Below are positions 1 through 7,269 of a stretch of DNA of 64,000 bases, piece after piece (position 1 is the stretch's first letter; every line of letters starts with the position of its first letter). Made by a program: the position numbers and the translations under genes. The notes under the pieces were generated by a model that had not been told where the DNA came from, ran no database searches, and saw nothing but the letters and a program-made list of their open reading frames with translations. The stretch lies in contig MQUF01000014.1 of the NCBI GenBank assembly GCA_001914235.1, positions 190,005 to 254,004 on the forward strand. Reading direction: 5' to 3'. This stretch comes from Desulfobulbaceae bacterium DB1 (GTDB lineage Bacteria; Desulfobacterota; Desulfobulbia; Desulfobulbales; SURF-16).

Positions 1-861
1 GGCGCCGGTGATGCCGAGCAGGGCCAACAGCAGGCCGCACCAGGGAGGAAGCGGCGGCAGCAGGGTGATAAGACGAAGCAAGGCATAGACCGCGGTCTTG
101 ATCATCATCCCGCTCATCAGGGCGGAGACATGGCTTGGCGCGGCGGAATGGGCGCCGGGCAACCAGCTGTGCAGGGGAAAAAGCCCGGCTTTTGTGCCGA
201 AGCCCACCAGGCCGAGGAAGAAAAAGAGAATGGCCGTGCCGGTCGGCAGGGTGGGCAGCGCGGTGAAATCCAAACTGCCGGTCAGGTGAAATTCCTTCAG
301 GAAGAGCAGAAAAAGAAAGGCGGTGCCCAGCCGGGTGGCGACAAAATAGATCCAGCCGGCCTTGCGGACTTCATCGTCTTGCAGATCATGCACCACCAGC
401 AGGAAAGAAGAAAGCGACATCATTTCCCAGGCAACGAGAAAGACCAGGCTGTTGGCGGCGCTCACCACCAGGGCCATGGCGGCGCCCAGCATGGTAAAGG
501 AAAACCAGTGACGCGCCGCCTGCAAGCCCCGCGTCGGCAGGTCAAGATAGCGGATGGCGTAGACGGCGCAGCTGCCGAGCAGCAGGAAAAGCGGCACCAG
601 GAAGAAGGCGGCGAGGCTGTCCAGTCGCAGTGCAAAGCCGACTCCGGCCGCGTCCCAGGCAAAGCTGTACAGCGTCACCTTGCCGGTGCAGAGCATGCCG
701 AGCGACCCGCTCAAGCCGAGGAGCGCACCACTGATGGCGCAGGCTGCGCCGATCAGGTGGGCAAGCCGGTTACGGCGCCAGGCCAGCAGGGAAAGCGGGC
801 CGCCGCCGACAAGTATTGCCAGGGAAAGCTTAAAGAGTGTGGGGAAAAGAGTGTCAATCAT
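1..861 (-). CDS. HyfB/NuoL-like proton-conducting membrane subunit, 3' end outside window
   Basis: The reading frame is open from an ATG at 861 to the window edge (287 codons, no stop), so the C-terminal part is missing. The product is very hydrophobic and carries the antiporter-type pattern: a membrane glutamate in FLVAWEMMSLSSFLLV, then FGTKAGLFPLHSWLPGAHS and SALMSGMMIKTAVYALLRL with the conserved Lys and His residues of NuoL/M/N and Mrp proteins. It most resembles subunit B of hydrogenase-4 or HycC of formate hydrogenlyase. It lies 21 bases downstream of the regulator at 883-1623, same strand, so the two are probably cotranscribed. Whether hydrogenase subunits follow beyond the window cannot be seen; a stand-alone antiporter subunit remains possible. 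Confidence 0.85.
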   Translation of the reverse strand, partial: MIDTLFPTLFKLSLAILVGGGPLSLLAWRRNRLAHLIGAACAISGALLGLSGSLGMLCTGKVTLYSFAWDAAGVGFALRLDSLAAFFLVPLFLLLGSCAVYAIRYLDLPTRGLQAARHWFSFTMLGAAMALVVSAANSLVFLVAWEMMSLSSFLLVVHDLQDDEVRKAGWIYFVATRLGTAFLFLLFLKEFHLTGSLDFTALPTLPTGTAILFFFLGLVGFGTKAGLFPLHSWLPGAHSAAPSHVSALMSGMMIKTAVYALLRLITLLPPLPPWCGLLLALLGITGA

Positions 862-882
862 AAATGTCGCGCCGACATGAAA

Positions 883-1623
883 TCACGAGGATGCGGAAGG
901 ATTTGGAGACGGTTTTGTTTTTTTTCCCTTGCCGGAGGCCTGTTTCCTCAGCGGTTGGGGCAGAAGTCTTTCCTCTGATTCCTGGATCAGTTGCAGGATT
1001 TCTTTGCGGGGAGGCTGTTTTTTCAGTTCAGCCAGGAAAGCGGGTTCCATCAGCAGGCGGCGCAACCTGGTGTCCAGGATGGCCTCCTCAACCTCATTGG
1101 CCGGCAGGGTGAGGATGATAATCTCCACCTTCTGCCGGTCCAGGGCCTTGAAGTCGGTTGGTTGCTCCAGAAAGGCCAGCAGCATGATGGAGTTGGCCAC
1201 AAGGGCGGAATATCCTCGACTCGGCCGCATGCAGGCAACGCCCTTCAGGGAGGAAGAAACAAGAGACTCCTGGGCAAGGATGGACATCTTGATGGTGGAG
1301 GAATCGAATCCGCCGGTATGGGGGATGGTGGCCAGCAACTCGTCCAGCGCCTCATCCCGATTATCCCCATGGATGCGGTAGAGAACGGAGCCGTTGGTCA
1401 AGGCGCCGCGCACGGTGATGTTGTAGTTGACTTCCTCGGTCCCGAAAGTCATGCCGGTTTGTCCGGCAAGCCAGGCGTCAACCGCCTCGATGCGAAAGCG
1501 CCACTGCCCGCCCATTTTCAAGGCAAAAGGAATCTGATTGTCGGTGAGCATGCGGTAAATGGTTTTGTCGGAAACACCCATTTTTCTCGCGAACTCTTTG
1601 ATGTTGATGAATGATTTGTCCAT
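883..1623 (-). CDS. Excisionase-type HTH regulator with degenerate PTS IIA-like domain
   Basis: 246 aa. Residues 6-52 form an excisionase/MerR-like DNA-binding domain (INIKEFARKMGVSDKTIYR, then a WRF turn). Residues about 70-205 align by eye with fructose-type PTS EIIA domains, including the pattern before LDRQKVEIIILTLP. In active EIIA domains the phosphoacceptor His follows GVA (GVAIPH); here the same place reads GVACMRPSR, with Arg133 at the His position, so phosphorylation there is unlikely. The C-terminus is a Lys/Ser/Pro-rich tail. The gene is divergent from the Mrp operon starting at 1803 and precedes the HyfB-like gene, so it probably regulates one or both. Function is inferred from domain type and position only. 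Confidence 0.8.
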   Translation of the reverse strand: MDKSFINIKEFARKMGVSDKTIYRMLTDNQIPFALKMGGQWRFRIEAVDAWLAGQTGMTFGTEEVNYNITVRGALTNGSVLYRIHGDNRDEALDELLATIPHTGGFDSSTIKMSILAQESLVSSSLKGVACMRPSRGYSALVANSIMLLAFLEQPTDFKALDRQKVEIIILTLPANEVEEAILDTRLRRLLMEPAFLAELKKQPPRKEILQLIQESEERLLPQPLRKQASGKGKKTKPSPNPSASS

Positions 1624-1802
1624 ATATGTCCAAGTTTGACCTATTCTGTCTTGAGAGGGCTTTGATAATTGAAAAGCGAAACGCTGTCAACAGAAAAGAG
1701 CTGCACGGAAAATCAAATTCCTTTCCTTTTGACATTCAACGGGATCTCGCCATATACTTTTTCCAAGCATTTCATTTTATTATCCATCATGAGGAGAGAT
1801 GC

Positions 1803-2333
1803 ATGCTTGACCGAAAAAATGCTTTTTCCGGTCCCCCCGGCGCATTGTTCAGCAAAGGGGCGGCGCGCTTTGTTTTTTTCATTCTACTCTGGCAGGTACT
1901 GGCCGGTGATGAGGTGCAAAGCTGGATCATCGGTCTGCCGGTCACGTTGCTGGCGACTTTTTTCAGTTTGCTGTTTGCCTCTTCCCATGTCTGCGCAATC
2001 AGTCCCTTCGGACTTCTCCGTTTTGTCCCCTTTTTTCTGAAGCTCTCCTTGCTGGGCGGCTGCGATGTCATGCGCCGGGCCTTTGACCCGCGCATGCCGA
2101 TGAATCCCGGTCTGCTGACCTATACCATCAGTTTGCCTCCGGGTCCGCCGCGGGTGCTGCTGGTCAACTGCATCAGTCTGCTGCCCGGCACCATCAGCGC
2201 GGATTTTCAGGGGAAGTGCATCACCATTCATTCAATCGACAAGAATATTCCCGTATGGGCCTCGATTCAGCTGCTTGAGCGGAGGATATCCCGAATTTTT
2301 AAATTCCATGCGCTCGGTGGCGGGGAAGGCTGA
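1803..2333 (+). CDS. mrpE: Na+/H+ antiporter subunit E (MrpE/MnhE)
   Basis: 176 aa. I chose the ATG at 1803 because it follows a GAGGAGA ribosome-binding sequence and gives a protein of the usual MnhE length. Two N-terminal membrane segments are followed by the soluble domain with NPGLLTYTISLPPGPP and NCISLLPGTISADF, the signature of this family. It is the first cistron of an Mrp-type operon and its stop overlaps the next ATG (TGATG). In Mrp complexes the E subunit is a small peripheral membrane component needed for assembly and full antiport. An upstream in-frame extension to 1611 exists but overlaps the regulator's start and lacks a good ribosome-binding site. Confidence 0.88.
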   Translation: MLDRKNAFSGPPGALFSKGAARFVFFILLWQVLAGDEVQSWIIGLPVTLLATFFSLLFASSHVCAISPFGLLRFVPFFLKLSLLGGCDVMRRAFDPRMPMNPGLLTYTISLPPGPPRVLLVNCISLLPGTISADFQGKCITIHSIDKNIPVWASIQLLERRISRIFKFHALGGGEG

Positions 2334-2590
2334 TGTCCATTCATCTCATGGCGGCCCTGGTGCTGCTTTTTTCCATTGTTCTTGGTCTCATCCGTATTCT
2401 GCGCGGACCAACCGCCGCCGATTCCATGATGGCGGCCCAGCTGTTCGGCACCTGCGGGGTGGCGATTCTCCTTCTGCTGGGAAAAGGACTGGGCAGCGAG
2501 GCGCCCCGGGACATTGCCCTGGTCTTTTCACTGCTTGCGGCCCTTACCGGCGTGGCGTTTGTGCTGCGGGCGTGGAGGAAGGGGCCGTGA
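2333..2590 (+). CDS. mrpF: Antiporter subunit F (MrpF/MnhF)
   Basis: 85 aa with three predicted membrane segments, the usual size for MrpF. The family core is visible as RILRGPTAADSMMAAQLFGT followed by DIALVFSLLAALTGVAF. The start codon overlaps the stop of mrpE by one base, indicating translational coupling. MrpF is a small membrane subunit of the multisubunit cation/proton antiporter; equivalent subunits (MbhB) occur in membrane-bound hydrogenases of archaea. Identity is well supported by sequence and by gene order E-F-G-B-C-D. Confidence 0.88.
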   Translation: MSIHLMAALVLLFSIVLGLIRILRGPTAADSMMAAQLFGTCGVAILLLLGKGLGSEAPRDIALVFSLLAALTGVAFVLRAWRKGP

Positions 2591-2627
2591 CAAGGGCGCG
2601 ACCGGACATTTCGACAAGGAGTGGCGC

Positions 2628-2927
2628 GTGATTCTTTCCACTATCGGCATGCTGTGCATCTGCATCGGTATTCCTTTCTTTGTTTCCGGCACCGTGGCTT
2701 TGCTGCGTTTCCCTGATATCTACACCAGGTTGCATGGACTGACCAAGGCGGACAATGTCGGTCTTGGTTTCGTCGTTGCCGGTCTGGCGCTGCAGTCGGA
2801 GAACTGGCGTATCGCCGTACAACTCTTTTTTATCTGGCTGTTGGTGCTTATTGCCGGTTCCGCTTCCTGCCATCTGATCGCCCGGGCCGCCCTGCGGAAA
2901 AAAATAGAACCCTGGTCACGGTCATGA
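2628..2927 (+). CDS. mrpG: Antiporter subunit G (MrpG/MnhG)
   Basis: 99 aa from a GTG start. That start is chosen because AAGGAG lies six bases upstream and the protein then begins as MrpG proteins do (three membrane segments, with the family motif LLRFPDIYTRLHGLTKADN and a following GLGF). A longer in-frame version beginning at 2514 would lie inside mrpF and is not credible. The last codons overlap the next gene (ATGA at 2924). It is a membrane subunit of the cation/proton antiporter module. Confidence 0.87.
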   Translation: MILSTIGMLCICIGIPFFVSGTVALLRFPDIYTRLHGLTKADNVGLGFVVAGLALQSENWRIAVQLFFIWLLVLIAGSASCHLIARAALRKKIEPWSRS

Positions 2928-3955
2928 GCCTTTTTACCCTGCTCTTTGACATCATGCTTGTCGTCACCCTGCCCCTGCTCGGCTGGCGATTGCTGGCCAG
3001 CCGCGATCTTTTCCGGGCGGTGGTGCTTTACATCTCCTTTGGCCTGCTCATGTCCCTGACCTGGGTCCGGTTGCAGGCACCGGATGTGGCCCTTGCGGAA
3101 GCGGCAATCGGAGCGGGGCTTACCGGCGCGCTTTTTCTTTCCGCCCTGCGCCGCATCGAGCGTTCCGCCAAAGGAGAAAGACGACTTGATCATGATGAGG
3201 AGAGAGGTTTTGCCCGAAGGAAGGATAAATCGTCCACGCGCCTGACCCGCGAAAAGGCCTATGGCGCGACCCTGGCGCTGCTTGGATGTTTTACGGGGCT
3301 TCTGGCCTGGGCGCTTGCCGTCACACCGGTTGCCCGGACACATCTTGGCCCGGCAATCGATCTGCTGATGGACCAGAGCGGGGTGGAAAGCCGGGTGACC
3401 GCGGTACTGCTGAATTTTCGCGGCTACGACACCCTGCTTGAGGTGATGGTTCTTTTTCTTGCCGTCCTTGGGGTCTGGTCGTTGGCCGGCAGTGCCCCGG
3501 TCATGCGTGATGGGGGTGACGGACAGGTTTTGCAGACGCTTGTCCGTTTGCTGGTGCCGTTGATGATCATTGTTGCCGGATATCTGATATGGGGCGGCAG
3601 CCACAAGGCGGGAGGGGCCTTTCAGGGAGGAGCGGTGCTGGCCGCTGCCGGGGTTCTCATGCTCCTTGCCGACCCGGCGCCGGTTCGCGCGGTGCCAGGC
3701 TCCCTGCTGCGTTGCGGTCTGGCGCTCGGTCCCGGACTTTTTCTGCTGGCGGCCGTTGCCTGCATGCTGGGCGACGCGAATCTGCTCGAGTATCCAAAAG
3801 AGAGTGCGGCGGGATGGATTCTGCTCATTGAAACAGGGACCGCCCTTTCCATAGGGGTGACGCTGGCCGCGCTGTATGCGGGTGGGAAACCGGCGGACAG
3901 GGAGCATGAAGCGGGGCGGGACGTGTACGACGATGAAAGGGAGTCCGACGAATGA
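2924..3955 (+). CDS. Fused DUF4040 (MbhD-like) and MnhB-domain antiporter subunit
   Basis: 343 aa. Residues about 1-85 are a DUF4040/MbhD-like membrane domain (APDVALAEAAIGAGLTGALF), corresponding to the C-terminal part of classical MrpA. A charged linker (about 85-105) is followed by an MbhE/MnhB-like membrane region with AVLLNFRGYDTLLEVMVLF and GGSHKAGGAFQGGAVLAA, the latter being the MnhB hallmark. So the C-terminal piece of MrpA and the B subunit are combined in one polypeptide, as in the Mbh-type organisation. It overlaps mrpG by four bases and the following C subunit by four bases. Confidence 0.85.
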   Translation: MSLFTLLFDIMLVVTLPLLGWRLLASRDLFRAVVLYISFGLLMSLTWVRLQAPDVALAEAAIGAGLTGALFLSALRRIERSAKGERRLDHDEERGFARRKDKSSTRLTREKAYGATLALLGCFTGLLAWALAVTPVARTHLGPAIDLLMDQSGVESRVTAVLLNFRGYDTLLEVMVLFLAVLGVWSLAGSAPVMRDGGDGQVLQTLVRLLVPLMIIVAGYLIWGGSHKAGGAFQGGAVLAAAGVLMLLADPAPVRAVPGSLLRCGLALGPGLFLLAAVACMLGDANLLEYPKESAAGWILLIETGTALSIGVTLAALYAGGKPADREHEAGRDVYDDERESDE

Positions 3956-4284
3956 GTATTGTTTTTTTCTATAATTACGTTGGGTTGGCCTTGCTGGCTC
4001 TCGGTCTGCACGGACTGATCCGTTCCTCCCATCTGCTGCGGAAAATTCTTTCCGCAAACATTATGGCCGGCGGCGTTTTTCTTATTCTCATCGTGACGGC
4101 ATACCCTGGCGACGGAGGGCAGGCCGATCCGGTTCCCCATGCCCTGGTGCTCACCGGGATCGTTGTTTCCGTCAGTATCACCGCTGTGGCCCTGGTGCTG
4201 GCAGGGCTTGTTCAGGAAACATCCAACCGTTTGTATCTGTTAAAAAAAAATCAAAAGAAGAGGGGAGGAAAAGGCGGTGGCTGA
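3952..4284 (+). CDS. mrpC: Antiporter subunit C (MrpC, NuoK-like)
   Basis: 110 aa with three membrane helices. It has the NuoK/MrpC arrangement: GLHGLIRSSHLLRKILSANI, a short loop, then PVPHALVLTGIVVSVSITAVAL with the conserved membrane-embedded acid region reduced to polar residues. The start overlaps the previous stop (ATGA) and its own end overlaps the next GTG start by eight bases. A C-terminal Lys/Gly-rich tail is likely cytoplasmic. Subunit assignment follows from size, motif and place in the operon. Confidence 0.86.
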   Translation: MSIVFFYNYVGLALLALGLHGLIRSSHLLRKILSANIMAGGVFLILIVTAYPGDGGQADPVPHALVLTGIVVSVSITAVALVLAGLVQETSNRLYLLKKNQKKRGGKGGG

Positions 4285-5776
4285 TTCCTCGTTCTGGGCA
4301 GTGTGCCTGGTCGTCGTCCCCCTGTCGGCAGCCATCGCCTGCTTTCTTCGGCCGTCATTGGGCACGCCGGTCGGTCTTGTCGTCTCCGGGCTCAATGGCG
4401 GTGCTGTTTTCTTTTTGATAAGGGGACTGCTTTCTTCCGGTCCGGGGTGGTATCAGCTTGGCGGCTGGCAGCTGCCGGTGGGCATAAGCCTGAGAATGGA
4501 CGGTCTGTCCGTGCTGATGACCGCCATGACCGCGGTGACGGGTGGTGCTGTTTCTCTTTATGCCGGAGGATATTTTTCCCTGCGCATCGGTATTGCCCGC
4601 AACTCGCGCCGGCATGAACAGCGGAAACGGTTTTTCTGGCCTTTGTGGCTGATATTATGGGCGGGATTAAACGGACTCTTTCTTTCCGCGGATTTTTTCA
4701 ATATCTATGTGACCCTGGAGATTGTCGGGCTTTGCGCGGCAATTCTCACCGCCCTGTCCGGCAAGTCCGCTTCCCGCATTGCCGCCATGCGCTATCTGCT
4801 GGTGGGACTTCTCGGTTCATGCTCGTTTCTGCTGGGGGTTGCCCTGCTGTACCGCTCCCATGGGGTGCTGGACATGGCAACCGTGGGCCGACTGGCAACT
4901 CCCTCGCCGCTTTTATGGGCGGCTCTGGCCTTGTTGACGGCAGGCCTGATGATGAAATCCGCCCTTTTCCCCCTGCATTTCTGGCTTCCCTCCGCCCATG
5001 CCAATGCCCTGGCCCCGGTCAGCGCCATCCTTTCCGGGCTGGTAATCAAGGCCTCCCTTTATCTCCTGCTTCGCTTGTGGGGTGACATTTTTGCCCATCT
5101 CCTGCCTTTTTCCGCATATGTCATTCTGGGAAGCCTGGGCGGTGCGGCGATGATCTGGGGTGCGGCCCAGGCGCTGCTGCAGCAGAGGCTGAAAATGCTG
5201 ATTGCCTATTCAACCGTGGCCCAGATCGGCTCCATCCTGATCGCCCTGCCGCTGATTCACCTGGACGGCGATATTTCCGCCCGGCAGGCCGCGGTTTTTC
5301 TCGTTCTTTCCCATGCCTTCGCCAAGTCGGCCATGTTTCTCGCCGCCGGAGCCATTTTCCTTCATGCCGGCCATGATCGCATTGAGGATTTAAGCGGCAT
5401 CAAAGAGCAGCTCCCCACCGCCGCATTTGCCTGTGTGGTAGCGGGAGTCAGTCTCATCGGTCTTCCTCCCAGCGCCGGATTTATCGGCAAATGGCTGTTG
5501 TTGGCCGTTGCATTCCGGAGCGGCCACTGGTGGTGGGGCATCATGCTGGTAACAGGCAGTCTGCTGTCGGGCGCTTATATTTACCGGGTTGTTTGTCCGT
5601 TGCTCACCTTCAAATCGCCTTTTCCTTATAAGAATCAGGATGTCCCCTGGATCATGGAGTGGTCTGCCCTGTTTCTCGCGGTGCTCGCCATGGTCATGGG
5701 GCTTTTTGCCGCCTATCCCCTGGGGCTGCTTGAAGGGGGCACGCCGTTTTTTGCCGGGCTCGGAGCTGCGTTATGA
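4277..5776 (+). CDS. mrpD: Antiporter subunit D (MrpD, NuoN/M-like), first copy
   Basis: 499 aa from a GTG start that overlaps mrpC. About 14 membrane helices. The conserved charged residues of the NuoL/M/N and MrpA/D family are visible: the helix-5 Glu in FFNIYVTLEIVGL, the Lys in LLTAGLMMKSALFPLHFWLPSAHA and the Lys in SAILSGLVIKASLYLLLRL, plus the Lys of the C-terminal half in GFIGKWLLL. It would form a proton or sodium channel-like unit. This is the first of three consecutive genes of this family in the operon. Ion specificity cannot be read from the sequence. Confidence 0.88.
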   Translation: MADSSFWAVCLVVVPLSAAIACFLRPSLGTPVGLVVSGLNGGAVFFLIRGLLSSGPGWYQLGGWQLPVGISLRMDGLSVLMTAMTAVTGGAVSLYAGGYFSLRIGIARNSRRHEQRKRFFWPLWLILWAGLNGLFLSADFFNIYVTLEIVGLCAAILTALSGKSASRIAAMRYLLVGLLGSCSFLLGVALLYRSHGVLDMATVGRLATPSPLLWAALALLTAGLMMKSALFPLHFWLPSAHANALAPVSAILSGLVIKASLYLLLRLWGDIFAHLLPFSAYVILGSLGGAAMIWGAAQALLQQRLKMLIAYSTVAQIGSILIALPLIHLDGDISARQAAVFLVLSHAFAKSAMFLAAGAIFLHAGHDRIEDLSGIKEQLPTAAFACVVAGVSLIGLPPSAGFIGKWLLLAVAFRSGHWWWGIMLVTGSLLSGAYIYRVVCPLLTFKSPFPYKNQDVPWIMEWSALFLAVLAMVMGLFAAYPLGLLEGGTPFFAGLGAAL

Positions 5777-7269
5777 ACCCGGGAGGCTGGTTGCTCATCC
5801 TGATTCTGCTCAGCTCGCTTGTGCCGGGATTGATCATCTTCGCCTTGCCGGAAAAAAGCCACGGACCGCGGACCCTGCTCAATCTCGGTGGTGCGGTGTT
5901 GAAACTGCTGCTGGTGCTTGGACTGGTTGTCGGAATCTTCCGGGGCAGTGATTTTGAAATGCGCTGGTCCATCATGCCCGGCCTGGAACTGGTTCTCCAT
6001 TCCGATCCGCTGTCGGCGCTTTTTGCCACCCTTTCCACCGTGTTGTGGCTGCTGACCACGGTGTATGCGGTTGCGTATCTGGAGGATGCGCCGAACCGGC
6101 GGCAGTTTTTCGGCTATTTCAGCGTCTGCGTCACCGTCACGGTGGGAATCGCCCTGGCCGGCAATCTGCTGACCTTTCTGCTTTTTTACGAATTGCTGAC
6201 CCTGACCACCTATCCGCTGGTCATTCATCGGGGCACCAGGGAGGCGCGTGAGGCCGGCCGGGTCTATCTGGCATACACCCTGAGCGGCGGCGCGGTTATA
6301 TTCATTGCCGTGGTCTGGCTGCAAACCATCGCCGGACCGCTTGAATTCAGCGCCCCCTCGGTTTTGCCCGCGCTTGGCCCTGATTATGAAAGGAGCCTGG
6401 TGCTCATCTTTATCCTGTTCATGGCGGGATTCGGCGTCAAGGCGGCGCTTGTGCCGCTGCACGGCTGGCTGCCCCGGGCCATGGTTGCGCCGGCGCCGGT
6501 GAGCGCCTTGCTGCATGCGGTTGCCGTGGTCAAGGCCGGGGTCTTCGGCATTATCCGTATTGTGCATGACGTCTACGGCATCGAGTTTGCCCGGCAACTC
6601 GGGCTGCTTTTTCCCTTGTCCGTGCTGGCCTCGATCTCCATTATATATGGGTCGATCTGCGCCCTGCGGGAAGATGATCTGAAAAGGCGGCTTGCCTATT
6701 CCACCGTGAGCCAGCTGTCGTATATCGTGCTCGGCATCAGCGTTGCCGGACCGATTGCCGCCATCGGGGGCCTTGTGCATCTGGTGCATCAGGGATTGAT
6801 GAAGATCACCCTGTTTTTCTGCGCCGGGAATCTGGCTGAAACCCTTGGGGTGCACCGCATCAGCCGGCTGCCTGGCGTGGCGCGGCGCATGCCGCTCACC
6901 ATGGCGGCATTTACCGTCGCAGCCCTGGGCATGATCGGCGTGCCGCCCATGGTCGGCTTTGTCAGCAAGTGGTATCTCGGCATGGGAGGTCTTGATGCCG
7001 GCAAACTGTGGGTGGTCGGGGTTTTGGCGGCAAGCTCGCTGCTCAATGCCGCTTATTTTCTGCCGATTGTCGTCAGCGCCTGGTTCGGCGGACAGGAGGA
7101 AAAATGGCCGGTGGAACGAACATTCGGACGTTTTGAGACCCACTGGATGTTGCTGCTGCCCCCGCTGGTTACGGCGTTTGTCGTCGTTGTCGTCGGTTTG
7201 CTGGCCAACGCCCAGTTCAGCCCGCTGGCCTGGGTGAAATTTATTGTCGCCATGGATTATGCGCCGTGA
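5773..7269 (+). CDS. Antiporter-type NuoM/MrpD-like subunit, second copy
   Basis: 498 aa, overlapping the previous gene by four bases (ATGA). It has the family features: FLLFYELLTLTTYPLVIHRG with the membrane Glu, FGVKAALVPLHGWLPRAMVAP, a SALLHAVAVVKAGVFGIIR helix with the Lys, and VGFVSKWYLGMG. It is a paralogue of the flanking genes, not a fragment. The HGWLPRAM form and the LHAVAVVKAG helix are closer to NuoM/MbhH-like proteins than to its neighbour at 4277. Multiple D-type subunits in tandem are known in Mrp-like loci of sulfate reducers. Confidence 0.86.
   Translation: MNPGGWLLILILLSSLVPGLIIFALPEKSHGPRTLLNLGGAVLKLLLVLGLVVGIFRGSDFEMRWSIMPGLELVLHSDPLSALFATLSTVLWLLTTVYAVAYLEDAPNRRQFFGYFSVCVTVTVGIALAGNLLTFLLFYELLTLTTYPLVIHRGTREAREAGRVYLAYTLSGGAVIFIAVVWLQTIAGPLEFSAPSVLPALGPDYERSLVLIFILFMAGFGVKAALVPLHGWLPRAMVAPAPVSALLHAVAVVKAGVFGIIRIVHDVYGIEFARQLGLLFPLSVLASISIIYGSICALREDDLKRRLAYSTVSQLSYIVLGISVAGPIAAIGGLVHLVHQGLMKITLFFCAGNLAETLGVHRISRLPGVARRMPLTMAAFTVAALGMIGVPPMVGFVSKWYLGMGGLDAGKLWVVGVLAASSLLNAAYFLPIVVSAWFGGQEEKWPVERTFGRFETHWMLLLPPLVTAFVVVVVGLLANAQFSPLAWVKFIVAMDYAP

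Noticed and set aside
2720-4057. Long minus-strand open frame (445 codons) across the Mrp genes.
   Set aside because: It is antisense to well-supported mrp genes, is rich in Arg/Gln/Pro/His and matches no family; a GC-bias shadow.
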